A stretch of 5,110 bases of DNA from Actinomycetota bacterium (GTDB lineage Bacteria; Actinomycetota; Thermoleophilia; UBA2241): assembly GCA_012719015.1 (NCBI GenBank), contig JAAYBE010000051.1:1-5110 (forward strand), read 5' to 3'. This document shows, piece after piece, positions 1 through 5,110 of the stretch. Within the stretch, counting starts at the first letter, position 1. Every line of letters starts with the position of its first letter. Under the pieces are notes generated by a model. It saw nothing but the letters and a program-made list of their open reading frames with translations. It did no database searches and was not told the DNA's origin. A program made the translations under genes and the position numbers.

Positions 1-1
1 G

Positions 2-43
2 TCGAGCCTGCGCATGGTGCGGAGGGTGACCGCGCCCAAGTAG
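2..43 (+). CDS. 3' end of an upstream gene (partial, product unknown)
   Basis: Frame 2 is open from the window edge to a TAG at 41-43 and encodes the tail SSLRMVRRVTAPK. All 13 sense codons end in G or C, as in the confirmed genes of this window. The competing frame 1 stays open to a TGA at 82-84 but has only about two thirds G/C third positions, so frame 2 is the better coding frame. The gap to the next start is 37 bases, so the upstream gene is probably in the same operon. Too little is visible to name a product. The tail (hydrophobic and basic, ending shortly after an RMVRRV stretch) loosely resembles the end of the next protein (RTLERVRLL), so a second copy of the same domain is possible but unproven. 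Confidence 0.45.
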   Translation, partial: SSLRMVRRVTAPK

Positions 44-80
44 CCCCAGCTGGAGACGACGTGTCCATCGGGAGGCGGAC

Positions 81-671
81 GTGAGTGAGAGGAGACCAGG
101 GCTGCGTCGGCGCAGCGTGGTCCTCCTCGCCGTGATCGCTGCGGTCGCTCTGACGGCGAGCATGGTGCTCGCGAGGACGCACGTCATCCGTCCGGATGCC
201 ACACCGGCGCCGGCGTCGGATCGGCCCCCCCTGGTCCTGCAGGGAGAGCTGGCCAGGCGCGTCCCGTGGGCCGATGTCGGGACGACCGGCAGCTATGACG
301 GCCGCGAGGACCCCGACAACCGCCACGAGGAGCTCCGGGCTCTGTACCGCGGCGAGCCGCTGTACCAGCTGGTCGGGCTCGTCGACGACGACGACCCCGA
401 CACCTTCAACGTGGCCGAGGCGAAGCGCGGCTACGGGATCGAGCTGGTCGCCACCGACGGCTACACGTGGATGGTCGACAGCCGGACCATCGTCGGCAGG
501 GACGACTGGGTGATCGCCAAGCTCAAGGACGGTCAGCCACTCCCGGAATGGGAGGGGCCCTACCGGTTCGTGGGCCCCGACTTCATCGGCTTCCGCGCCG
601 GACAGTCGGTCAGGACGCTGGAGCGCGTCCGCCTGCTGCCCGGGCGCGTCGAGGGCCAGACGCCGCAATGA
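81..671 (+). CDS. Membrane-anchored or secreted protein with sulfite-oxidase-like (molybdopterin-binding type) domain, cysteine-free
   Basis: A 196-residue protein. The GTG start is supported by GGAGG at 71-75, five bases upstream. The N-terminus has a basic stretch (RRPGLRRR, residues 4-11), one hydrophobic helix (about 12-31) ending VLA, then a Pro/Ala-rich linker (38-50), which indicates export with either anchoring or signal peptide cleavage. Residues about 85-186 follow the pattern of the second half of the oxidoreductase molybdopterin-binding fold (PF00174-like): YRGEPLYQLVGL (89-100), GYGIELVATDGYTW (117-130), IAKLKDGQPLP (145-155), GPYRFVGPD (159-167) and a final VRTLERVRLL strand. 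There is no cysteine anywhere, so the Mo-ligating cysteine of true sulfite oxidases is missing and catalysis of that kind is unlikely. A binding or delivery role outside the membrane, for the neighbouring ECF importer, is my inference. Its stop overlaps the next start (ATGA, 668-671). Confidence 0.8.
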   Translation: MSERRPGLRRRSVVLLAVIAAVALTASMVLARTHVIRPDATPAPASDRPPLVLQGELARRVPWADVGTTGSYDGREDPDNRHEELRALYRGEPLYQLVGLVDDDDPDTFNVAEAKRGYGIELVATDGYTWMVDSRTIVGRDDWVIAKLKDGQPLPEWEGPYRFVGPDFIGFRAGQSVRTLERVRLLPGRVEGQTPQ

Positions 672-1255
672 CGTCGGTCGCCGAGAGCCGCAGCCGGCCG
701 AGAGACCCAGGCGCCCGTCCACAGGGCCGCCTGCTCGTGCTGACCGGCAATCCCGGGGCGGGCAAGTCCACGCACTGCAGGCGGGTGGTGCAGGCCGCGC
801 GCGAGGCCGGGATGGTGGTGCGCGGCGTCGTGGCGACCGACGAGCCGGTCGCCGGCGGGGCCCGGCGCTGGCTGGAGGACCTGCGCGGCGGCGGGCGCGT
901 CCTGCTCGGGCGGACGGCGACCCCGGAGCAGATCGCCGCCGGAGAGCCGCGATGGGCCCTCGACGATGCGGCGCTCGACCGCTGCAGCCGGATCCTCGCG
1001 GAGGCCGGGCCGGCCGACCTGCTCGTCATCGACGAGGTCGGCCCTCTCGAGCTGCTGCAGGGCCGCGGCGCGATCGAGGGCGTCCGAGCCGCGCTCTCGG
1101 GACGCTACGGCGCGGCGCTGGTGGTCGTCCGACCGTGGCTGGTCGAGCGCTTCGCCGAGCTCTTCCCCGCCCCGCGGCCGGAGGTGGTCGACGTGCAGGA
1201 GCCGGACGCCCTCGGGCGACTCCTGGCCGCGGTCGTCGCGAGGGGGCCGGCGTGA
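668..1255 (+). CDS. THEP1-family nucleoside-triphosphatase (P-loop NTPase)
   Basis: A 195-residue cytoplasmic protein. The ATG start at 668 overlaps the preceding stop by 4 bp; a GAGGG at 651-655 is a weak, rather distant ribosome binding site, so translational coupling probably matters. The frame is open further upstream, but that part lies inside the previous gene. Residues 21-35 form a beta strand and Walker A motif (GNPGAGKST, 27-35). Residues 118-129 form the Walker B region LLVIDEVGPLEL, close to the IDEIGxME signature of the NTPase_1/THEP1 family (PF03266). Strand VVRGVVATDEP (50-60) and strand AALVVVRPW (149-157) fit the same fold. Length is typical of the family. Members hydrolyse ATP/GTP in vitro, but the biological role is poorly known. 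Sitting inside a transporter operon with a ModE-type regulator nearby, it may handle a nucleotide-linked step or regulate the importer; this is inference. MobB-like P-loop proteins are an alternative, less well matched. Confidence 0.85.
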   Translation: MTSVAESRSRPRDPGARPQGRLLVLTGNPGAGKSTHCRRVVQAAREAGMVVRGVVATDEPVAGGARRWLEDLRGGGRVLLGRTATPEQIAAGEPRWALDDAALDRCSRILAEAGPADLLVIDEVGPLELLQGRGAIEGVRAALSGRYGAALVVVRPWLVERFAELFPAPRPEVVDVQEPDALGRLLAAVVARGPA

Positions 1256-2721
1256 CCTCGCTCACGCTCGAGAGGCTCTCCGTCCGTTACGGGGCACGAT
1301 GGGCGCTGCGCGACGTGGACCTGCACCTCGACAGCGGGGAGTGCGTGCTCCTCGGCGGCGCGTCCGGCAGCGGCAAGAGCACCCTCGTCCGCTGCCTCGG
1401 CCGTCTGATCCCGCAGTGCCTGCCGGGCAGCGTGAGCGGCGGCGTGCTCCTCGGCGGCCGCTCCGTGGAGGGACTGTCCGTGGCCGAGCTCAGCCGCAGC
1501 ATCGGCGTGGTGTTCCAGAACCCTCGCACCCAGTTGTTCAACGTGCGGGTCGAGGACGAGGCCGCGTTCGGGCCGCGGAACCTGGGCCTGGACGACGGAG
1601 AGGTCGAGAGACGCGTCGCGTGGGCGCTCGACGCGGTGGGCCTCACCCGCCTGCGGGCGCGCACCACGCGGACGCTGTCGGGAGGCGAGCTGCAACGCCT
1701 CGCCATAGCCGCGGTGCTGGCCATGGGACCGCGGCTGCTGGTGCTGGACGAGCCGCTGGCGAACCTCGACGCGGACGGCACGCGTTCCGTGATCGGCGCC
1801 GTCCGCAGGCTCAACGAGGAGGAGGGCGTCACCTGCGTGGTCGTCGAGCATCGTCTGGCCACGGCCGCCGCCGTAGCCGGTCGCACAGTCCTGCTCGACC
1901 ACGGAGAGGTCGTGGCCGACGGCCCGACCGGCGAGGTGCTGGCCGACCGGCCGCTGCTCGCCCGGCTCGGCCTGAAGGCCACAGACGATGCGCAGCCGCG
2001 GTGGCAGAAGCTCGTCGGACCGCGGGCAGCGCGCGACGCGGAGCCTCTCCTCGCCATGCGCGACGTCACCGCAGGCGAGGGCAGCCCGCCGGCGCTGACC
2101 GCCGTCGACCTGAGCATTTCGCGCGGCGACTTCGTCGCCCTCGTCGGGCACAACGGCGCCGGCAAGAGCACGCTGGCCCGGCTCCTCGCCGGTCTGCTGA
2201 AGCCGAGGAGAGGGGTCCTCCTCCACGGCGGCCGCCGCCCGCGGCCCGGCAGCGGCGTGGGCGTCGTGTTCCAGGACCCCGCCGTCCAGCTGCTCTGCGA
2301 CACGGTCGAGCAGGAGGTGGCGCTGGGCCCGCGCAACCTCGGGCGCCGCGATCGCCGGCCGATCGCCGCGGCGCTGGCCGCCACCGACCTCACGCAGTAC
2401 CGCGACCGCGCCGTCTACGGTCTCTCGCTGGGCGAGCAGCAGCGCCTGACCATCGCCGCGGTCCTCAGCATGGCGCCGGACTTCCTGATCCTCGACGAGC
2501 CCACCGTGGGCCAGGACTGGGCGCACATGGAGCGGTCCATGGACGCGGTGCGACGACTCCACGAGGCGGGTTCCACGATCCTGCTGATCACCCACGACCT
2601 CGCGCTGGTGGAGCGGTCCGCGTCACGCATCGTCGTCCTCGACAGGGGCCGCATCGTGGCCGACGGAGCGCCGCGCCTCCGCCGGCGCAGGCGGGAGGTC
2701 GCCGCGTGCGCCTCAGCCTGA
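1252..2721 (+). CDS. Energy-coupling factor transporter ATPase, two fused ABC domains (EcfA-EcfA' type)
   Basis: A 489-residue protein with a GTG start overlapping the previous stop (GTGA, 1252-1255) and GAGGGGG at 1240-1246. Domain 1: Walker A GGASGSGKS (about 35-43), Q-loop FQNPRTQLF (Q89), signature LSGGE (142-146), Walker B LLVLDEP (162-168, catalytic E167), H-loop H200. Domain 2: Walker A GHNGAGKST (299-307), Q-loop FQDPAVQLL (Q341), signature LSLGE (391-395), Walker B FLILDEP (411-417, E416), H-loop H448. The Q-loop form F-Q-N/D-P-x-x-Q-L is typical of ECF-type ATPases rather than ordinary importers. Both domains keep all catalytic residues, so both sites may be active, although the second signature lacks the middle glycine. 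The ATPase powers import through the EcfT-like protein encoded two genes on. The C-terminus ends in a short basic tail (RLRRRRREV) that lies over the ribosome binding site and start of the next gene. Confidence 0.93.
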   Translation: MTSLTLERLSVRYGARWALRDVDLHLDSGECVLLGGASGSGKSTLVRCLGRLIPQCLPGSVSGGVLLGGRSVEGLSVAELSRSIGVVFQNPRTQLFNVRVEDEAAFGPRNLGLDDGEVERRVAWALDAVGLTRLRARTTRTLSGGELQRLAIAAVLAMGPRLLVLDEPLANLDADGTRSVIGAVRRLNEEEGVTCVVVEHRLATAAAVAGRTVLLDHGEVVADGPTGEVLADRPLLARLGLKATDDAQPRWQKLVGPRAARDAEPLLAMRDVTAGEGSPPALTAVDLSISRGDFVALVGHNGAGKSTLARLLAGLLKPRRGVLLHGGRRPRPGSGVGVVFQDPAVQLLCDTVEQEVALGPRNLGRRDRRPIAAALAATDLTQYRDRAVYGLSLGEQQRLTIAAVLSMAPDFLILDEPTVGQDWAHMERSMDAVRRLHEAGSTILLITHDLALVERSASRIVVLDRGRIVADGAPRLRRRRREVAACASA

Positions 2722-3317
2722 AAGAGCTCACCATCGTCGCGGCGCTCGGGGCGTTGTGGGGAAGCGTCGAGATGACGCTCGGCGCGTTTCTGCACGTCCT
2801 GCACGTGCCGTTCACCGGCGCCGTGCTCGGCTCGATCGGCATCTGCATCGCGCTCGTCGGGCGGGTGGTGGTGCCCAGACCGGGCTCGACCCTGTCGATC
2901 GCCGTCGTCGCCGCCCTTCTCAAGGCCCTGAGCATCGGCGGCGTCGTCCTCTCGCCGATGATCGCGATCGTCATGGAGGGCCTGCTCGCCGACGCCGTCC
3001 TGAGCCTGGGCGGCCGGCCGCGGCGGACCACGTTCGCTCTTGCCGGCGCTGCAGCGGTGACCTGGAACACGCTGCACATGGTCCTCATCCAGGGCCTGGT
3101 GTTCGGCGCGGGGGTCATCCGCATGTACATGATCATGGTCCAGAAGGCCGCGGCGCTGCTCCACATCCCCACGGCGTCCGTCGTCGCCGTGCTCATCGTC
3201 CTCGTGGCCGGCCATGTGGTAGCCGGCGCCCTCGCCGGCCTGGTCGCCTGGCAGGCCGGGCGGTCCGTGGTCGCGCGCCGGGCGCTCGTGGAGATCGACG
3301 CGGGAGAGCCCTCGTGA
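2706..3317 (+). CDS. Probable ECF transporter S component (substrate-binding membrane protein), substrate unknown
   Basis: A 203-residue hydrophobic protein. The GTG start at 2706 is chosen because GGGAGGT at 2693-2699 lies six bases upstream and the product begins LSLKELTIVAALGALWG, a typical S-component opening; it overlaps the ATPase gene by 16 bp. About six membrane segments can be seen (roughly 7-24, 34-54, 62-82, 84-102, 108-134, 156-185). Helix 1 contains A12-x3-A16, the AxxxA pattern known in S components for docking to EcfT. Possible substrate-facing residues are H30 and H33, W120-N121-T122 with H124, and a Met-rich stretch IRMYMIMVQK (138-147). I do not recognise it as a characterised S-component family (BioY, ThiT, CbiM/NikM and similar). 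The assignment rests on size, topology, the AxxxA motif and its place between ATPase and EcfT genes. Molybdate, tungstate or a pterin is suggested by neighbours only. Confidence 0.75.
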   Translation: MRLSLKELTIVAALGALWGSVEMTLGAFLHVLHVPFTGAVLGSIGICIALVGRVVVPRPGSTLSIAVVAALLKALSIGGVVLSPMIAIVMEGLLADAVLSLGGRPRRTTFALAGAAAVTWNTLHMVLIQGLVFGAGVIRMYMIMVQKAAALLHIPTASVVAVLIVLVAGHVVAGALAGLVAWQAGRSVVARRALVEIDAGEPS

Positions 3318-4090
3318 CACCGGGCGACGCGAGCCAGCTCGCCGGGCGGTTGTCCGGTGCGGGTCGGTGGCGTCTCCCGTCGCGGGCGCTCCTGCGCCTG
3401 AGAGCAGCCGCCTCCGGCGGCGACGTGGCCGTCGTCTGCTTCGCCTTCTCGCTCGCCGCGGGCGTGCTCTGCCGCGGCGTGGCGCTGCCGGCCGCGCTGG
3501 CGGTCTGTCTGACGCTCGCCACGCTGGTCTACCCTGCGGGCCTCCTCGTGCTGACCCGGCGCCGCACGTGGGCCCTGCTCGTCCTCCTCGTCGCCTCCTC
3601 GACCGTCGTCGGGCCTGACCCCGCCTGGACACTCGGGCCGTTCGGCATCTCCCTGCAGGGCACGCTGGCCGGCGCCGGCATGGTGATGCGCGCGCTGATC
3701 ATCATCGTGGCGGTCATGGGTCTCGTCTCGACGGTGCCGATCGACCGTATCGGGGGCGTGCTTGAGCACGCGGGGCTGCACGGGCTGGGCTTCGCCGTCG
3801 GGGTGGCCTTCAACCTGCTGCCGCTGATCGAGCGGTCGTTGGTCACGTCGTGGCACGCCATGCGCCTCCGTGCCGGGCTCCGGCGCCCGTTCACGGCGAT
3901 GCGGCTGCTGCTGGTAGCCGCAGTGACCAGCAGCCTGCGCTGCGCCGATGAGGTGGTGCTGGCGGCGGAGGCGCGCGCCTTCGACCCGAGCGCACGACGC
4001 GCCTCCCGCTTCGTCTGGCGCCGCCGCATCGTACCCCTCGCTCTCGCGCTCGCGGTCGTCCTCGTCGCCCTCACAGGGATGCTTCATTGA
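3314..4090 (+). CDS. ECF transporter transmembrane coupling protein (EcfT/CbiQ family)
   Basis: A 258-residue membrane protein with a GTG start overlapping the S-component stop (GTGA, 3314-3317) and GGGAG at 3302-3306. After a basic N-terminal stretch (11-30) there are hydrophobic segments at about 37-53, 56-80, 86-100, 117-141, 158-172 and 237-256. The long cytoplasmic coupling region (about 173-236) carries the two Arg motifs of the family: AMRLRAG (182-188) and AAEARAF (217-223). In well-studied EcfT proteins these are ARG-type motifs that press into the ATPases; here the arginines are kept but the second glycine is alanine. Length is normal for the family. As the last gene of the operon, next to its own ATPase pair and S component, it marks a dedicated importer rather than a shared ECF module. 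The stop TGA at 4088-4090 is 46 bases from the end of the converging regulator gene. Confidence 0.88.
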   Translation: MTPGDASQLAGRLSGAGRWRLPSRALLRLRAAASGGDVAVVCFAFSLAAGVLCRGVALPAALAVCLTLATLVYPAGLLVLTRRRTWALLVLLVASSTVVGPDPAWTLGPFGISLQGTLAGAGMVMRALIIIVAVMGLVSTVPIDRIGGVLEHAGLHGLGFAVGVAFNLLPLIERSLVTSWHAMRLRAGLRRPFTAMRLLLVAAVTSSLRCADEVVLAAEARAFDPSARRASRFVWRRRIVPLALALAVVLVALTGMLH

Positions 4091-4101
4091 AGACGGCGGA
4101 C

Positions 4102-4135
4102 GACGCGCTCCGACGCGTCAACGGCTCCCGGCCGT
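4102..4135. terminator. Possible bidirectional terminator, two short GC hairpins
   Basis: The 46-base gap between the two converging genes contains two perfect stems: GACGCG (4102-4107) with CGCGTC (4114-4119), and ACGGC (4121-4125) with GCCGT (4131-4135). There is no clear run of T on either side, so intrinsic termination would be weak. Position between convergent genes is the main support. Confidence 0.35.
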
Positions 4136-4136
4136 G

Positions 4137-4628
4137 TTACTCCCGCGAGCTGTCGACGGGCTGTGCGAACGGGGCGTCGCCGAAGTACTTGCGGTACAGA
4201 CGGGCGAGGTCGGCGTCGGCCTCGTCGAGGAACGCACGGAACCGCTCCACGAACTGCGCACCCTCCTCGGTGAGCACCGATCCGCCGCCGTCGCGGCCGC
4301 CGGCGCGTCGCTCGAGGAGCTTGACGCCCAGGCGGTCCTCGGCGCGCCGCATCGCGCGCCAGGCCTTGTTGTACGACATGCCCATGAGTTTCGCCGCCTG
4401 ATAGAGCGATCCCGTCTGGCCGACCAGCACCAGCAGATCGAAGGTCCCGGGCCCGAACAGGGACTCGCCGTGCTCGTGGAGGAAGACCCGGTGGCCGGCG
4501 CGGATACGCGGCGGCGGCTGGATGGCGCTCACCTGCTTCCCGCGGCCGCGGTGTCGGCGGCCTTCGGGCCTGCCGGCGGCGGGGTTCGAGCGGGTCCCGC
4601 TCTGGTCGTGTGAGCTCGGCTCGCGCAT
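4137..4628 (-). CDS. ModE-like winged-helix transcriptional regulator, DNA-binding domain only
   Basis: A 163-residue protein read on the minus strand from ATG (4628) to TAA (4139-4137). Residues 1-45 are polar and basic, probably disordered. Residues about 54-125 form a LysR/ModE-type winged helix: GTFDLLVLVGQTGSLYQAA (61-79), the recognition region MSYNKAWRAMRRAE (84-97) and the wing ERRAGGRDGGGSVLTEEG (106-123). The S-Y-x-x-A-W and GG-x-x-GGG-x-x-LT patterns match the N-terminal domain of molybdate regulator ModE. A C-terminal helix (126-149) probably dimerises. There is no C-terminal Mop/TOBE domain, so oxyanion sensing is not evident. It converges on the ECF operon and may control it, an inference. 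An internal GTG at 4532 would remove most of the basic N-terminus and cannot be excluded, as the upstream region lacks a Shine-Dalgarno sequence near 4628. Confidence 0.87.
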   Translation of the reverse strand: MREPSSHDQSGTRSNPAAGRPEGRRHRGRGKQVSAIQPPPRIRAGHRVFLHEHGESLFGPGTFDLLVLVGQTGSLYQAAKLMGMSYNKAWRAMRRAEDRLGVKLLERRAGGRDGGGSVLTEEGAQFVERFRAFLDEADADLARLYRKYFGDAPFAQPVDSSRE

Positions 4629-4634
4629 GCCCGA

Positions 4635-4664
4635 AGCATAGCCGTTCCCCGCCCGGGATCGCAG
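4635..4664 (-). promoter_or_regulatory. Possible promoter of the ModE-like gene (leaderless)
   Basis: On the minus strand a TATGCT hexamer (4640 to 4635) fits the TAnnnT -10 element. It ends six bases before the ATG at 4628, the spacing expected when the transcript starts at the start codon itself. CTGCGA (4664 to 4659), 18 bases upstream, is a weak -35 match. The absence of a Shine-Dalgarno sequence close to the ATG agrees with a leaderless message. No clear ModE-box palindrome is visible. Confidence 0.4.
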
Positions 4665-4810
4665 AGCCGACATCCGCCTCCTTGCTTCACGGCGGGCGAC
4701 GGGGGCGGATGACCGGCCCGTGGTCAGCCGCAGGACGCGCGGCACCGCGACCCTGCGCCGACGTGTCGACATCGACCGCGTCGCGCCGGACCGTCCTCTC
4801 TCGCCCGGCG

Positions 4811-4920
4811 GCCTACCTCGCTCGGGGTAGGCTGCGGCCTCCGCCGCAGGCTCGCGACCTGCGTCGCCCGGCCGGCGGAGGTCGCCGCACCCTACCCCGG
4901 AGGGCTGAGCCGCCGGGGTA
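4811..4920 (+). ncRNA. Candidate structured RNA or leader element (inverted-repeat cluster), strand uncertain
   Basis: Perfect pairings allow a three-way junction: P1 CGGGGTAGG (4823-4831) with CCTACCCCG (4891-4899), P2 CTGCGGC (4832-4838) with GCCGCAG (4843-4849), P3 GCGACCT (4854-4860) with AGGTCGC (4879-4885). Both P1 strands also have rival partners: GCCTACC (4811-4817) can pair with GGTAGGC (4826-4832), and TACCCCGG (4893-4900) with CCGGGGTA (4913-4920). Such exclusive alternatives are typical of riboswitch-like leaders. It matches no riboswitch class I can recognise. It lies about 150 bases before the plus-strand gene at 5072. In DNA this GC-rich, chance pairing is a real alternative, and the minus strand could fold similarly. 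Confidence 0.35.
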
Positions 4921-5010
4921 CGGAGAGCGCCCTGTCGTCCCTCCGCAGTGGTTCGCAGGGGCCCGCGGAAATCCCTCCGCCGTGCGCGCCGATCCACCAC
5001 CGTCGGGCGA

Positions 5011-5038
5011 TTCGCCGCGCCGCAGCTCGCCGTAGCCT
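5011..5038 (+). promoter_or_regulatory. Possible promoter of the gene at 5072
   Basis: TAGCCT (5033-5038) fits the actinobacterial -10 pattern TAnnnT, and TTCGCC (5011-5016) is a partial -35 match with a 16-base spacer. Transcription would start near 5045, giving a leader of about 27 bases that contains the ribosome binding site. If correct, the structured element at 4811-4920 would lie outside this transcript. Confidence 0.4.
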
Positions 5039-5071
5039 CTCCTCGTCAACGAGACTCCGGGAGGAGCGGCC

Positions 5072-5110
5072 ATGCAGACCACGATCATCCCCGCACGCGA
5101 GCGCAGCGAA
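5072..5110 (+). CDS. 5' end of a gene running off the window (product unknown)
   Basis: The ATG at 5072 is preceded by GGGAGGAG (5059-5066) at a five-base spacing, an excellent ribosome binding site, and by a plausible -10 element. The visible product is MQTTIIPARERSE, open to the window edge. Thirteen residues are not enough to identify a family; there is no signal peptide or hydrophobic stretch so far. Confidence 0.7.
   Translation, partial: MQTTIIPARERSE

Larger units (their letters stand above)
4629..5071. other. 443-base intergenic region without a convincing gene
   Basis: Reading frames cross this stretch on both strands, but their products are low-complexity Arg/Pro/Gly-rich sequences without recognisable domains, as expected for shadow frames in GC-rich DNA. 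It holds the regulator promoter (minus strand), a palindrome TGTCGACA at 4764-4771, the inverted-repeat cluster at 4811-4920, further small stems (GCGGA 4965-4969 with TCCGC 4976-4980), and a promoter plus ribosome binding site for the gene at 5072. No tRNA signature was found. Confidence 0.6.

Noticed and set aside
1..84. Frame 1 open across the window edge to a TGA at 82-84, overlapping the first GTG by 4 bp like the other junctions
   Set aside because: Its third positions are only about two thirds G/C, against 100% for frame 2 over 2-43, so it is probably not the coding frame.
1105..2595. Long minus-strand frames opposite the ATPase gene
   Set aside because: The plus strand carries every ABC motif in order; the antisense products have no recognisable domains.
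4087..4401. Possible small plus-strand gene starting TTG at 4087, after EcfT
   Set aside because: It lies antisense to the well-supported ModE-like gene, has no ribosome binding site of its own and an Arg/Ser/Pro-rich product.
4580..4600. GGTTCGAGC stretch resembling a tRNA T-loop
   Set aside because: It lies inside the regulator's coding region and no acceptor, D or anticodon arms can be assembled around it.
4764..4771. Palindrome TGTCGACA as a regulator operator
   Set aside because: Eight bases, single copy, does not resemble the ModE box and is not near a clear promoter.
4629..5000. N-terminal extension of the ModE-like gene on the minus strand (open frame up to 5000)
   Set aside because: The extension is Arg/Ala/Gly-rich without any domain, crosses the inverted-repeat cluster, and a good -10 element lies just before the ATG at 4628.
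4610..5035. Long plus-strand frame in the intergenic region
   Set aside because: Low-complexity Pro/Arg/Ala product with no domain, overlapping the regulator start; typical shadow frame in GC-rich DNA.
4811..5071. Known riboswitch classes (cobalamin, TPP, c-di-AMP, SAM-IV, SAH, fluoride, guanidine, Moco)
   Set aside because: None of the conserved core sequences that I know for these classes is visible on the plus strand.

Overview
The window is very GC-rich, with GTG starts, G/C at nearly every third codon position and strong GGGAGG-type ribosome binding sites. This points to a high-GC bacterium, most likely an actinobacterium; I cannot place it more finely. The gene set (ECF transporter, THEP1-type NTPase, ModE-like regulator) would fit an organism that relies on molybdenum or tungsten enzymes, but that is inference.

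Layout. The first ~43 bases look like the 3' end of a gene that begins outside the window. Positions 81-4090 hold a tightly packed plus-strand operon of five genes. In order they encode: (1) a membrane-anchored or secreted protein with a cysteine-free sulfite-oxidase-like ('molybdopterin-binding') domain; (2) a small THEP1-family P-loop NTPase; (3) a double ABC ATPase (two fused EcfA-type domains); (4) a small membrane protein with the look of an ECF S component; (5) an EcfT/CbiQ-type transmembrane coupling protein. All four internal junctions overlap: three by 4 bp (ATGA, GTGA, GTGA) and one by 16 bp, so translation is probably coupled. Converging on the operon is a minus-strand gene (4137-4628) for a one-domain ModE-like DNA-binding protein, with a probable leaderless promoter. 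Positions 4629-5071 contain no convincing gene. They do hold a cluster of perfect inverted repeats that can fold as a three-way junction with competing alternative pairings. A new plus-strand gene starts at 5072 and runs out of the window.

How it may work together. Genes 3, 4 and 5 make up a complete dedicated (group I type) energy-coupling-factor importer: the ATPase pair, the coupling protein and the substrate-binding S component. The adjacent ModE-type regulator, the extracytoplasmic molybdopterin-domain-like protein and the NTPase suggest that the substrate is molybdate, tungstate or a pterin/molybdenum cofactor-related compound. The classical molybdate and tungstate importers (ModABC, TupABC, WtpABC) use a periplasmic-binding-protein architecture, so an ECF importer for this purpose would be unusual. 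That is the main discovery candidate here. The substrate is inferred from context, not shown by the sequence.
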